Positions 6,890 to 15,774 are shown, counted from the stretch's first letter. The stretch is 64,000 nt of DNA from Bradyrhizobium ivorense (GCF_900696085.1 NZ_CAADFC020000012.1:62001-126000), one strand, 5' to 3'. Notes: a model not told the origin generated them from the sequence alone. Made by a program: numbers and translations.

Positions 6890-8478
6890 GTCCTCACCAC
6901 GCGCTCGTGCAGCCGCACGATGGCGTCAAGCGCCGAGAGGATCGCGCCCTCCTGCCAGGCTGGCAGATCGGAGGCGTGCTCGCCGGCCAGCACGATGCGG
7001 CCGTCGATCTGGCAGAGAGTGCGGTAATGTTGCGCCCGGCCGGCGTCGGTCCATTCGCCGCTGCAGCCGAGCGTGAACGGCACGCGGTGCCAGGCGACCG
7101 CAACGCCGGTCTCGAACTCGGTCTTGTATTGGGGATGGATCTTGGAGCCAAACTCGACCGCGCTGGCGACGCGCTCGGCCGGCGTCATCGCGGTGAACTC
7201 GTAGGAATTGGCGCCCTCGAACAGATAGGCGCCGAGCAGGATGCCGCGGCCGGCACGGTTGAAGCCGTAGTTCGGATAGGCGATCTGCCGGATCGGCAGG
7301 TCGGTGAAGCTGATGCCGCCATAGATCGCCTCGTCCTCTTCCCAGAACCGCCGCTTGAACTGCAGCCCGATTTTCACCGAGCCGGCATAGGGCAAGGCGT
7401 CGATCGCATTCTTCATGGGCGCGCTGACGTCGACCGGCAGCTGGCTCAGGATCGACAGCGGAATGGTACAGATGCACCAGTCGGCAGTCGCCTGCTGCAC
7501 CACCGATGGTTTCGCCGCATCGACATAGCTCACGGTGACGCCGGAGCTGTTCTGCTGGATCTGCGTCACCTTGGCGTTATGCCGGATCAGATCGCCGACC
7601 TCGCGCGCGAACGCCTTGCCGATCATGTCCATGCCGCCGACCGGCTGGAACATCGTGGTCTGGAAATTGTAGCGCGCGAAGGCCTGCAGATAGCGCCACA
7701 GCCGCGAGCGCAGGATCTCCGAGAGCGCGATCGGCTCGCTCGGCAGCGGATCGGCGGTCAGGCCGCCGCCGGGATCGCGCGCATAGCCGCGGAACTCGGC
7801 GGAGACGAGATTGGCGCTGTATTTGTAGTCGCGGTCGAGCGCGCCCCAGGCGCGCAGCGACTGCAGCAGGATCTCCTGATCTTCCTTGGTGACGGCCTCG
7901 TCGAGCTTGCCCTGCTGGGTGACCTTGGCGAGCAGCTCCGACACCTGGCCCTGGAAATCCGCCTTGATGCTGCGGATGCGTTGCGGCGTGCCGTTGAACG
8001 CACGCGTCGCGTGCAAGTAGGCGTTGTGGTTGAGCTGGATGAAGGGTTCCAGCGCCACGTTGAGCCGCCGGCAGTAATCGAGCAGCGCGCGGTGGTGATA
8101 GGGAATCCGCCACGGGCCCGGATTGATGTAGAGCCCCTGCTCGAACTCGCAGGTCTGCTTGAAGCCGCCGAGCTCGACAAAGCTGTCGCCGCCGCGGATC
8201 GTCCAGTTGCGGCCGCCGGCGCGGCTGTTGAATTCGAGGATCTGGACCTTGTAGCCGGCCTTGCGCAGTTCCAGCGCCGCGGTCATGCCGGCAAGCCCCG
8301 CGCCGAGGATCAGCACGGAGGTGCCCTTCACATCGCCGGCGAGCTTCAGCGGCCCCTTGTAGGCGGATTCCGACGCGAAGCCGAGGCTCGTCATCGCGTG
8401 ATACATCGCCGAACTGCCAGCGATGGTCCCGATCAGCGCGAGCAGATCCCGCCGCTTGATCACAGATCCGTTCTGCAC
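6886..8478 (-). CDS. Tat-exported flavin monoamine oxidase/dehydrogenase
   Basis: A 530-residue FAD-dependent amine oxidase. The N-terminus has a twin-arginine signal (KRRDLLALIG, Arg9-Arg10, followed by a hydrophobic stretch). The dinucleotide motif GAGLAG is at residues 59-64, followed by ELRKAGYKVQILEFNSRAGGR, the monoamine oxidase signature. The C-terminal FAD-binding part contains LAGEHASDLPAWQEGAI. Amine oxidases turn an amine into an imine plus reduced flavin. A periplasmic place and the coupled cytochrome c gene suggest that electrons go to the cytochrome, so it may behave as a dehydrogenase. The start is a GTG; another in-frame GTG five codons downstream is possible. The substrate is unknown. 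Confidence 0.9.
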   Translation of the reverse strand: MQNGSVIKRRDLLALIGTIAGSSAMYHAMTSLGFASESAYKGPLKLAGDVKGTSVLILGAGLAGMTAALELRKAGYKVQILEFNSRAGGRNWTIRGGDSFVELGGFKQTCEFEQGLYINPGPWRIPYHHRALLDYCRRLNVALEPFIQLNHNAYLHATRAFNGTPQRIRSIKADFQGQVSELLAKVTQQGKLDEAVTKEDQEILLQSLRAWGALDRDYKYSANLVSAEFRGYARDPGGGLTADPLPSEPIALSEILRSRLWRYLQAFARYNFQTTMFQPVGGMDMIGKAFAREVGDLIRHNAKVTQIQQNSSGVTVSYVDAAKPSVVQQATADWCICTIPLSILSQLPVDVSAPMKNAIDALPYAGSVKIGLQFKRRFWEEDEAIYGGISFTDLPIRQIAYPNYGFNRAGRGILLGAYLFEGANSYEFTAMTPAERVASAVEFGSKIHPQYKTEFETGVAVAWHRVPFTLGCSGEWTDAGRAQHYRTLCQIDGRIVLAGEHASDLPAWQEGAILSALDAIVRLHERVVRT

Positions 8479-8585
8479 CCGCGTTCACCCAGCCGCGTTG
8501 ATCGTTAAGAGAAGGAAACGGTTGACGCGACCGCTGTCAAGAAAGCGCCCCACTTCGACCCGCAGCAACACGCGCTTTTGATGCC

Positions 8586-9335
8586 TCACACGACCCGCTC
8601 GAGATGCACGCGGCGGCAATCCATCTCGTAGTCGAGCCCGACCACCGGCGGCCGGTCGAAATGCCAGGTCAGGCCGTTGCGCAGCACGCCGCGGCGGCCG
8701 AGCTCGGTTTCGAGGACCGCATAGGCGTCGTACACGGTATAGAGCTGGACGGCGGTGGTATTCCGCCACGAACCGCCGAACGCGCGCATCCGCCGTTCCA
8801 TCTCGTCCAGCACGAATTTCGCCTTGGCCAGCATGCCGGCCGGACTGGTGTCACCGGGCGCGACCGTGTGGTCGCGGTAATTGGCCTTGCCCTCGACGGA
8901 TTCGCCGCTGCCGGCGACGACGAAGCTGGCGGGCGCATCGGTTGGCGCCGGCACCGTGTAGCAGAAGGCGTGGAAGCACGGCTCGCTTGGCGGATCGAGC
9001 TTCGGACAGACATTGCTGCGCGCCACCGGATTGACGCCGTCCCTCATCACGCCCCAGTCGATCAGCGTCTTGATGTAGATCGCGTTGAACGCCTTAAAGC
9101 CGTCCTCGGTGAACGGCGCCGGCGAGCGCAATTCGCAGGCGCCGAACGCCGTGAGCGGACGACCTGCGGATGTGAGGATTTTCGCGATCCGCTCGAAGCC
9201 CGCGGCCAGCGGCACCGGCCCGGCGAACCTGACGCGCTCGATGGCAAAGCCGGGCAGCGCGCCAATGCCGCAGGAGTACTGGCTGACGCCGGGCATGAAC
9301 CGGTAGCCGCCGGGAGCCTCGATGGTGCTGGTCAT
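8586..9335 (-). CDS. Conserved protein resembling CnbZ-type aminomuconate deaminases
   Basis: A 249-residue protein starting MTSTIEAPGGYRFMPG. From memory its N-terminal layout (PGGYRFMPG, GFAIERVRF, ACELRSPAPFTEDGF, NPVARSNVCP) resembles proteins annotated as 2-amino-5-chloromuconate deaminase (CnbZ). That assignment is tentative. No signal peptide is present, so it is cytosolic. It contains four cysteines before residue 150 but no obvious metal motif. It lies 107 bases upstream of the amine oxidase on the same strand and may be in the same transcript, so a deaminase role in handling amine-derived intermediates would make sense. The ATG start is preceded by a GAGG sequence. Homology to the RidA fold has not been checked. 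Confidence 0.55.
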   Translation of the reverse strand: MTSTIEAPGGYRFMPGVSQYSCGIGALPGFAIERVRFAGPVPLAAGFERIAKILTSAGRPLTAFGACELRSPAPFTEDGFKAFNAIYIKTLIDWGVMRDGVNPVARSNVCPKLDPPSEPCFHAFCYTVPAPTDAPASFVVAGSGESVEGKANYRDHTVAPGDTSPAGMLAKAKFVLDEMERRMRAFGGSWRNTTAVQLYTVYDAYAVLETELGRRGVLRNGLTWHFDRPPVVGLDYEMDCRRVHLERVV

Positions 9336-9649
9336 GGTGCCTCGTGGGTGAAGTGAATGCGGGCGATGTCTTGCAACGGAGGATAACCGCTAGTGGTGCG
9401 GTGTCACCCCCCGCATACACGCCTGTCGTCCCTGCGAAAGCAGGGACTGCACTGAGTTTCGTTGCACCGTTGTCCGTTCCGTCATCCTGAGGTGCGAGCT
9501 CTTGCGAGCCTCGAAGGATCGCCGGCCACCAGCCGGGCCGATTCATCCTTCGAGGCTCGCCCAGCAGCGCAATTGCGCTGCAAGGCTCGCACCTCCAGCG
9601 ACAAAGGCGAAACCTTTGCGCGGGGATGACGGTGCTGGCAGAGTGCGGC
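9336..9649. repeat. Intergenic stretch with a hairpin repeat (gtcatcctgaggtgcgag family)
   Basis: A gap of about 310 bases with no supportable gene. From about position 9481 to 9597 it holds a palindromic repeat beginning gtcatcctgaggtgcgag and gcctcgaaggat, and returning as atccttcgaggctcg and ggctcgcacctc. A short inverted pair, gtccctgcgaaagcagggac, lies at about 9429-9448. Both are of the kind that recur between genes in Bradyrhizobium. The segment upstream of the deaminase-like gene should hold its promoter, but no clear -35/-10 pair is seen. Confidence 0.7.
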
Positions 9650-10852
9650 CTAGATCGATGCAGCACTCGTTCTGCTTGTGCTCAAGGCGGTCGCAGCCGA
9701 TCCGCTGCCGCGCCATGCCGACAGGCGGCGGCCGAGATCCATCGCGGGTCGCTCGATCCAATAGTAGGTCAAGGCGGCGAGCGGCACCACCAGGACGACC
9801 GAGAGGATCAACGCCAGCCCCAGCGCCACGCCGGGCGAGCCGAGCCGCAGCAGCTTGTCGTCCTCGTACCAGATCATGATGTCGAGATGCAGCTTGTGGC
9901 TCAGATAGGAGCCGACCATCCGCATCAGCTGGAATAGGAAGGTATGGATCATGTAGATCGAATACGACCACAGGCCGAGCTTTTGCAGCGGCGATGAGCG
10001 CATCAGCGCCGACAAGAACCCCTGGTCGAACGAGAAGACGTAAATCACGATCGCCGCGAGCAGCGGAAACGCATATTGAAAACTGCCCTTCGGGGTGGTC
10101 AGCATGAACAGCACCAGGAGCAGGACGCTGAACACCTCCAGCAGATGCGGCGTTTCGAGCTTGCCGTTCGATTGCGCCCGCAGGTCGTAGACCAGGCAGC
10201 CTGCAAAGAAGCTGAACATTGCGCGCAGGATGCCCCAGTCGCTCGACACGAACAACGTGGTCGGCGACAGCGCGTACAGCATGGCACCTGCGGCGAGGCA
10301 GAGCCCGAGAAAGATCGGCCGCCGCCGACGCGGAAACACAATCACGATGGCCGCAAACAGCAGCGAGACGTAGAACTCGAGCGCGGCGCTCCAGGCCGGG
10401 CCGTTCCAGGTCAGCCCGGGATGCAGATTGAACGACTGCAGGAACAGGATGTTGGTGAGCGCTTCCCACGGCGTGCGCCCCTCGCCGAACGGCACGGAAT
10501 CCAGGGCAAACGAGCCGCCGCCACGCACGAACACCAGCTTGACGATTTCGATCCCGGCCAACAGCACCAGCACGGCCACATGCAGCGGCCACAGCCGCGC
10601 GAACCGGGTAATGGCGAAGCGAACGCCGTCGGCGCCCTGCTTGAGGCGTTCACCATAGGCATGGCAGAGCACGAAGCCGGACAGCGCAAAGAACATGTCG
10701 ACGCAGAATTGCAGGTTTGCGAACGGCTGCGTCCCCTTGAGCGCATGGTAAATCGGAATGTGGAAGAGCACGACGAGCAGCGCGCAAACGCCCCGCAGTG
10801 CATCAAGCGCCTCAAATCGAGCCACTCCGTTAACCCTGAACTGCCCCCGCAT
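9650..10852 (-). CDS. Acyltransferase 3 family membrane protein (OafA/YrhL type)
   Basis: A 400-residue integral membrane acyltransferase. These move acyl groups, often acetyl, onto surface polysaccharides or other exported carbohydrates. The N-terminal signature FEALDALRGVCALLVVLFH includes the conserved arginine and histidine, and FALSGFVLCHAYG matches the family's second motif. About ten hydrophobic segments follow. The start at MRGQFRVNG was preferred over an upstream ATG because the family motif begins soon after. It stands alone between the deaminase-like gene and a lytic transglycosylase gene, and no polysaccharide gene is adjacent, so the acceptor is unknown. Confidence 0.88.
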   Translation of the reverse strand: MRGQFRVNGVARFEALDALRGVCALLVVLFHIPIYHALKGTQPFANLQFCVDMFFALSGFVLCHAYGERLKQGADGVRFAITRFARLWPLHVAVLVLLAGIEIVKLVFVRGGGSFALDSVPFGEGRTPWEALTNILFLQSFNLHPGLTWNGPAWSAALEFYVSLLFAAIVIVFPRRRRPIFLGLCLAAGAMLYALSPTTLFVSSDWGILRAMFSFFAGCLVYDLRAQSNGKLETPHLLEVFSVLLLVLFMLTTPKGSFQYAFPLLAAIVIYVFSFDQGFLSALMRSSPLQKLGLWSYSIYMIHTFLFQLMRMVGSYLSHKLHLDIMIWYEDDKLLRLGSPGVALGLALILSVVLVVPLAALTYYWIERPAMDLGRRLSAWRGSGSAATALSTSRTSAASI

Positions 10853-10966
10853 GAAACACCTCGACTGCTGCCTTGACCCAAACGGGCTATCCGACAGCGA
10901 GGTCAGCAAGTTGCAGGCCAGCGAACGCAGGGTTGAAAAGGGATTTCCGCCAACGGCCCACGCCGT

Positions 10967-12007
10967 CTAGTTGCGAAACACGAGGCAGCTGCCGCCGATT
11001 TTCTCGAGCCGCGCACAGAGCTGGTTGGCGCGCTCGCGGGTCGTCTCGGCGACCCGGACCAGATACCAGGACGCCGAGCCGGGCCCGGCCCGATTGGTTC
11101 GCAGCACAAGAGGGGCGCGATCGCCGAGCACCGACGCGAACCGTTTCTGAAGCTGCTGGTAATCGGCGAGCACCCTGGATTGCGACGGTCCGCCCGCCAG
11201 TTGGAGGCCCCAGGGTCCCCACGCCGCTTGCTGGATGGATGTCACGGTCTCTCTTGGTCCCGCGGGAACCGCCTTGATGAGCATGCCGCGCACAATGTCG
11301 CTGCAGGCCAGGGCAGCATCGCTATGGACGCGATCCTCCAGCGATCCCTGCGCCCATTCCTCGGCGGATTTGCCGGTGATGATCCTGACATAGGCGCGGG
11401 TTTCGCCCGGCAGGTTGCCACGTCCCGCCAGCCAATCCTGAACCCGCCGCGGGCCACCATTGTAGGCAGCCGCGGCAAGGCCGAGGTTGCCGAACTGCTC
11501 GCGCAGCTCGCGGAGCCAGCGCGCCGATTCCTGGATCGCAAGCAATGGCTCGAACGGATCGGCCAGACCGCGCCATCGCGCCGTGCCGGGCATGAATTGG
11601 GCGATGCCCTGCGCACCGGCAGAGCTGACGGAATTGGGATCGAAATTGCTTTCCTGCCAGATCAGCCGGACGAAGAAATCCGGCGGCAGGCCGTTCTTGA
11701 GCGCAGTCTCCTCCAGCACCTTGCAGTATTGCTGCGGCCCATCGAGCTTTGGTGCTTGTGCCGCCGATGGAGCGGATGAGGATTGACGGTCCTGCGCTGG
11801 CCGATCGGCCTCATTGTTGTTTTCTCCGACGTTCGGATTCGGACGCGAGGGTTCCGCCGGCTCCGCGCGGTGCACCGTTGGCCCCACCTCGACATTGTCG
11901 GCAGGTTCGGCGCGCGCCGCGCCGACGAACAGCAGCAGGCCCACCGAGCCGATCGCCGCTCGTGAAATAGATCGATGAACCCGCCGCGGTTCGACAATCG
12001 ACTGCAT
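10967..12007 (-). CDS. Periplasmic lytic transglycosylase (SLT domain)
   Basis: A 346-residue cell-wall enzyme that cleaves murein between N-acetylmuramate and N-acetylglucosamine. It has an N-terminal signal/anchor segment (SRAAIGSVGLLLFVGAARA) and then a low-complexity, proline- and asparagine-rich linker to about residue 90. The SLT domain carries the catalytic glutamate in IWQESNFDPNSVSSAGAQGIAQFMPGTA (Glu119), followed by AAAYNGGPRRVQDW. The last ~110 residues resemble a SPOR-like tail (SRVLADYQQLQKRFASVL then YLVRVAETTRERANQLCARLEKIGGSC), which binds denuded glycan in other proteins; this is an inference from pattern. The start at MQSIVEP was chosen over one 15 codons upstream. Confidence 0.88.
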   Translation of the reverse strand: MQSIVEPRRVHRSISRAAIGSVGLLLFVGAARAEPADNVEVGPTVHRAEPAEPSRPNPNVGENNNEADRPAQDRQSSSAPSAAQAPKLDGPQQYCKVLEETALKNGLPPDFFVRLIWQESNFDPNSVSSAGAQGIAQFMPGTARWRGLADPFEPLLAIQESARWLRELREQFGNLGLAAAAYNGGPRRVQDWLAGRGNLPGETRAYVRIITGKSAEEWAQGSLEDRVHSDAALACSDIVRGMLIKAVPAGPRETVTSIQQAAWGPWGLQLAGGPSQSRVLADYQQLQKRFASVLGDRAPLVLRTNRAGPGSASWYLVRVAETTRERANQLCARLEKIGGSCLVFRN

Positions 12008-12104
12008 GAAACGGATCGTTAAAATAGTGGACGTGCCGGTCAACCATATCATCGACGCCGCCGGACGGGCGGAAAATCTGGTCGACCGCTGCGCGCCCGG
12101 CGAG

Positions 12105-13112
12105 CTACTTGAACCCGATCACCATCGAATCCGGGCCGACCAGCGGTTCGACCCGCGTTTTCGCAAATCCGGCTTCGCGCATCCAGCCCTGACAATCCGC
12201 GCCGGTATAGTCGAACCCGCCCGAGGTTTCGATCAGCATGTTCAAGCTCATCAACAGACCGAAGGCGTTGTTGCGGCGATCGTCATCGATGATGGCGTCA
12301 TAGGCGATGACCACGCCGCCTTTCGGAAGCGCATCGAAGACCCTGCGGAGCAGCGCCTTTTTCTCGGCAAGGTCCCAATCATGGAGGATGTGCCCCATCA
12401 CGATGACGTCGACGTTCGGCAGCGGATCCTCGAAGAAGTTGCCAGCCTGAAAGCGGACCCGGTCCTGCACTCCGCGCTGCGCGATGAATTCCTCGAACAC
12501 CGGCTTGACTGGCGGAAGGTCGAAGCCGATGCCGGTGAGGTGGGGATGGGCGGCGGCAAGCGTGGCGGGCACCATGCCTTGCGCCGAACCAAGATCCATG
12601 AAGGTCGTGTAGTCCTTCCACGGGAAGCCGGCGGCGATGGCCTGGGCCGCGCCCGCGCTGACGCCACTCATCGCGCGCAGAAATCCCCGCAGCCGTTCCG
12701 GATCGGCATACAGCGCCGCAAAGAGGTTTTCGCCGCCGCCCTTGCCCTCGTTCTGCAGCTCGCCGCTACGCAGCGCTTCGGTGAGCGAACCCCAGAAACC
12801 GTAGAGACGGGCATTCGCCATCTCCAGCAGTCCGCCGATATAGGACGGCTTGGCGCGATCGAGAAACAGATCGGTCTCCGCGGTATTGCGATAGACGCCG
12901 CCGTCGCGCTCCAGAAGCTTCAGGGCCACCAGCGTGTCGAGGAAGTCGCGGGCGGCGCGCGGATGCAGCCCGAGCTTTCCCTGCAGCGTCGGCAGGTCGG
13001 CGGGGGCATTGGCCAGGGTGCTGAACACGCCGAGTTCGACCGCGCTCAGCAGCGTCTTGGATGCCCAGAAGCCGAACCCGACTTGCATGATATGTTCAGG
13101 TGTTGCGTTCAC
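12105..13112 (-). CDS. SAM-dependent O-methyltransferase (acetylserotonin/hydroxyneurosporene type)
   Basis: A 335-residue small-molecule O-methyltransferase with an N-terminal winged-helix dimerisation domain (residues ~10-85) and a C-terminal Rossmann methyltransferase domain. The SAM-binding glycine motif is FMDLGSAQGMVPATLA, the acidic loop is IGFDLPPVKP, and the catalytic histidine region is MGHILHDWDLAEKKALLRR. The start was set at a GTG because GGAGGG sits seven bases upstream. A TTG five codons earlier would overlap that ribosome binding site. Relatives methylate hydroxyl groups on aromatic or carotenoid substrates; nothing nearby identifies the acceptor. Confidence 0.88.
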   Translation of the reverse strand: MNATPEHIMQVGFGFWASKTLLSAVELGVFSTLANAPADLPTLQGKLGLHPRAARDFLDTLVALKLLERDGGVYRNTAETDLFLDRAKPSYIGGLLEMANARLYGFWGSLTEALRSGELQNEGKGGGENLFAALYADPERLRGFLRAMSGVSAGAAQAIAAGFPWKDYTTFMDLGSAQGMVPATLAAAHPHLTGIGFDLPPVKPVFEEFIAQRGVQDRVRFQAGNFFEDPLPNVDVIVMGHILHDWDLAEKKALLRRVFDALPKGGVVIAYDAIIDDDRRNNAFGLLMSLNMLIETSGGFDYTGADCQGWMREAGFAKTRVEPLVGPDSMVIGFK

Positions 13113-13261
13113 GCGTTGACCCTCCAATTGGGTTTCACTTGGGACGCGGGATCATTGCGGAGTCGCGCTACAGCGTCATTTCAAAATAACGACAACACGT
13201 GACCAGTGTCACATTCGGCGCGGTACATGCTGCCGGATCGCCAGCTTCGCCCATCTCTTTT

Positions 13262-13311
13262 GAGCATGATCTTTTCGGAAAACCGCTTCGCACTTTGCCG
13301 GATCATGCTCT
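13262..13311. repeat. GAGCATGATC...GATCATGCTC palindromic repeat, copy 1
   Basis: Inverted repeat with 10-base arms GAGCATGATC and GATCATGCTC, plus an inner ttttcggaaaaccg section, about 50 bases in all. The right arm abuts the stop codon of the downstream permease gene. It could act as a 3' hairpin for that transcript. A related copy lies at 18005-18053 and a variant at 15664-15716. Confidence 0.8.
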
Positions 13312-14431
13312 AGTTCTGCGTGCGCTGCGCCTCGAGGCTGCGGCTGTAGCGCGACATCGCGAAGCAGAAGGCAAAATAGATCACGCCGACGAAGACATAA
13401 ACCTCGACGCTGAAGGACTGCCAGGCCGGATCGATGATCGCGGTCTTCGCGGTGGTCAGCAAATCGAAGATGCCGATGATCAGCACCAGACTGGTGTCCT
13501 TGAAGAAGGCGATGAAGGTGTTGACCAGCGGCGGGATGACGTGGCGGATCGCCTGCGGCAGCACGATCAGGAGGTTCTTCTTCCAGTAGGACAGGCCGAG
13601 CGCATCCGCGGCCTCGGACTGTCCGCGCGGCACCGCCTGCAGGCCGCCGCGCACCACTTCGGCGAGATAGGCGCCGGCATAGAGGATGAAGGCGATCTGC
13701 GCGCGCAGCAGCTTGTCGATGTTGACGCCGTCGGGCATGAACAGCGGAAACATCACGCTCGCCATGAACAGCAGGCTGATCAGCGGCACGCCTCGGATCA
13801 GTTCGACATAGAGCACGCAGAGCGAGCGGATCGCGGGCAGCTTTGAGCGGCGGCCGAGCGCCACCAGAATGCCGAGCGGAAAGCCGAAGGCGAGCCCGAA
13901 GGTGGCGAGGATCAGCGTCACCGGCAGCCCGCCCCAGCGGTCCTGCGAGACGTAGGACATGCCGAGGAAGCCGCCCCACATCAGGCAGCCGATCACGACC
14001 AGCGCCGCGGCCCAGAGCAGGAACAATTCCTTGCGCCAGAAACTGCGCCGGCTCGAGACTACGAACAGCGCGATGAAAATCACGACCACCAGCGCCGGCC
14101 GCCACTGCTCGTTGAACGGATAGGTGCCGAACAGGATGAAGCGGTATTTTTCCGGGATCACTGCCCAGCAGGCGCCGAGCCCGCGCAGCGCGCGGCAGGC
14201 GCTGGTGTCGTTGCCGGAGACGATCCAGATCGCGTTGGCGATGCCCCACTGCCACAGCGCGATGCAGGCCTTGCCGAGCACGGCCACCAGCAGCAGCGTC
14301 ACGATGGTCGAGGTGATGGACGGAAACAAATTGGTGCGCAGCCAGACGGCGATCTGGCCGCCGAGCGTACGCTGCACGCGCGGCCGGCCAATCGGCAGCG
14401 GATCCTGTGGGACGTGGGCGAGCGAACTCAT
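13310..14431 (-). CDS. aapM: General L-amino acid ABC transporter permease, AapM type
   Basis: A 373-residue inner-membrane permease of the polar/general amino acid ABC family. It has multiple hydrophobic segments and the HisM-type cytoplasmic loop, SEAADALGLSYWKKNLLIVLPQAIRHVIPPLVN, that contacts the ATPase. The length (about 380 in Rhizobium AapM) and the long N-terminal part before the first loop agree with AapM. The start follows the stop codon of the aapQ-type gene by a single base, so the two permeases are translated as a pair. No ATPase gene (AapP) follows; instead a repeat and a methyltransferase gene lie downstream. It should pair with the AapJ-type binding protein encoded on the opposite strand. 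Confidence 0.9.
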   Translation of the reverse strand: MSSLAHVPQDPLPIGRPRVQRTLGGQIAVWLRTNLFPSITSTIVTLLLVAVLGKACIALWQWGIANAIWIVSGNDTSACRALRGLGACWAVIPEKYRFILFGTYPFNEQWRPALVVVIFIALFVVSSRRSFWRKELFLLWAAALVVIGCLMWGGFLGMSYVSQDRWGGLPVTLILATFGLAFGFPLGILVALGRRSKLPAIRSLCVLYVELIRGVPLISLLFMASVMFPLFMPDGVNIDKLLRAQIAFILYAGAYLAEVVRGGLQAVPRGQSEAADALGLSYWKKNLLIVLPQAIRHVIPPLVNTFIAFFKDTSLVLIIGIFDLLTTAKTAIIDPAWQSFSVEVYVFVGVIYFAFCFAMSRYSRSLEAQRTQN

Positions 14432-14432
14432 G

Positions 14433-15620
14433 TCAGCGCTCCACCAGCGCGATGCGCGCATTGTACCAGTTCATGAACAGGCTGATGCCGAGGCTGACGG
14501 TGAGGAACACCATCATGATCAGCGCGATCGATTCGATCGCCTGCCCGGTCTGGTTCAGCGTGGTGTTGGCGATCGAGACGATGTCCTGGTAGCCCACCGC
14601 GACCGCCAGCGAGGAGTTCTTGGTCAAATTGAGATACTGGCTGGTCATCGGCGGGATGATGACGCGAAGCGCCTGCGGCAGCACGATGTGCTGCAGCGCA
14701 AAGCTCTTCTTCAGCCCGAGCGCCTTGGCGGCATCCCACTGCCCGCGCGGCACCGCCTGGATGCCGCTGCGCACGATCTCGGCGATGAAGGCGGAGGTAT
14801 AGGTGACGAGCGCGATCAGCAGCGCAAAATATTCCGGCGCAACCGTCAGCCCGCCGACGAAGTTGAAGCCGCGCAGCTCCGGCAGCGTGATGCCCCAGCT
14901 CGCGCCCAGCAGCACCGACACCAGCGCCGGCACTGCGACCACGAGGCCGACCGCGTAAGGCCAGGCCGGCCGCGCTCTGCCATCCAGCATCTGCTGCGCG
15001 ATCAGGCGGCGGCGGACAATGAAGAAGATGACCAGGCCAACGATCAGCGCGAGCAGCGTCCACAGATTGGCCTCGTGCAGCGGCACCGACGGCAGGATCA
15101 GCCCGCGGTTGGACAGGAACACGCCTTCGACCGGCTTCCAGGCCTGCCGCGCGGCGGGCAGGCCCTGCATCAGCACGTACCAGAACAAGAGCTGCAGCAA
15201 GAGCGGCAGGTCGCGCAGCACCTCGACATAGACGGCGGCAAGCCGCGACAGCAGCCAGTTGGTCGACAGCCGCGCGATGCCGACCAGGGTGCCGATCACG
15301 GTCGCCAGCACGATGCCGATCACGGCGACGCGCAGCGTGTTGACGAGGCCGACGATGAAGGCGCGCAGATAGGTGTTCTTCGGCGTGTAGTCGATCCACG
15401 AGTCTGATATCGGCATGCCGGCTTCGCGGCCGAGGAAGGCAAAGCCGGTCGAGATCCGCCGCACCGAGAGATTATGCACCGCGTTCGACCACAGCCAGGC
15501 GACGATCGCGATCGCGATACCGACCACCAGGATTTGCCAGAACAGGCCGGCGACGCGCGGATCGTCCAGCGAGAGCCGCCAGGATCGGGAGGGAGGGCGT
15601 TTCGGCGTCGATGTCGTCAC
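14433..15620 (-). CDS. aapQ: General L-amino acid ABC transporter permease, AapQ type
   Basis: A 395-residue permease, matching the ~400 residues of Rhizobium AapQ. A short cytoplasmic N-terminus leads into the first membrane segment (FWQILVVGIAIAIVAWLW). The permease signature loop is WDAAKALGLKKSFALQHIVLPQALRVIIPP. The start was set at a GTG (MTTSTPKRP) with AAGGA ten bases upstream; a longer opening of about 50 residues would run through a palindromic repeat and the regulator's operator region, so it was not used. It is transcribed divergently from the RpiR-type regulator gene, across a 154-base region with a perfect inverted repeat, which suggests that the regulator controls it. Confidence 0.9.
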   Translation of the reverse strand: MTTSTPKRPPSRSWRLSLDDPRVAGLFWQILVVGIAIAIVAWLWSNAVHNLSVRRISTGFAFLGREAGMPISDSWIDYTPKNTYLRAFIVGLVNTLRVAVIGIVLATVIGTLVGIARLSTNWLLSRLAAVYVEVLRDLPLLLQLLFWYVLMQGLPAARQAWKPVEGVFLSNRGLILPSVPLHEANLWTLLALIVGLVIFFIVRRRLIAQQMLDGRARPAWPYAVGLVVAVPALVSVLLGASWGITLPELRGFNFVGGLTVAPEYFALLIALVTYTSAFIAEIVRSGIQAVPRGQWDAAKALGLKKSFALQHIVLPQALRVIIPPMTSQYLNLTKNSSLAVAVGYQDIVSIANTTLNQTGQAIESIALIMMVFLTVSLGISLFMNWYNARIALVER

Positions 15621-15663
15621 AGCACAAGGATCCTTTGAACGAAGCGATCTTCTGCCATGCGCA

Positions 15664-15716
15664 AGAGCGTTTTCGAGCGAAGTGGGTACCGGTTCGCGTG
15701 AAGAAAACGCGTCAAA
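15664..15716. repeat. Palindromic repeat in the aapQ-rpiR divergent region
   Basis: About 50 bases with imperfect inverted ends, AGAGCGTTTTC and GAAAACGCGTC, around a centre reading gtgggtaccggttcgcg. It resembles the GATCATGCTC repeat family in layout. It separates the aapQ start from the operator-like inverted repeat and may hold or displace part of the aapQ promoter. Confidence 0.65.
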
Positions 15717-15733
15717 CTCAAACCTGCGCACTT

Positions 15734-15770
15734 CATATGTTGCACCAAATTCAGATTCATGCAACATATG
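15734..15770. promoter_or_regulatory. Perfect 11-bp inverted repeat, likely operator of the RpiR-type regulator
   Basis: CATATGTTGCA at 15734-15744 and its exact complement TGCAACATATG at 15760-15770, with a 15-base spacer. The right arm ends four bases before the regulator's start codon, and the left arm lies 114 bases from the aapQ start. Perfect 11-base arms are not expected by chance at such a place. RpiR-family dimers usually bind inverted repeats with AT-containing half-sites, so autoregulation and control of the divergent permeases are the likely roles. Binding itself is inferred. Confidence 0.8.
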
Positions 15771-15774
15771 TTTC

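Noticed and set aside
6907..8508. 533-codon plus-strand reading frame opposite the amine oxidase
   Set aside because: It is antisense to a clear gene with strong family motifs and reflects high-GC codon bias; the product has no family-like sequence.
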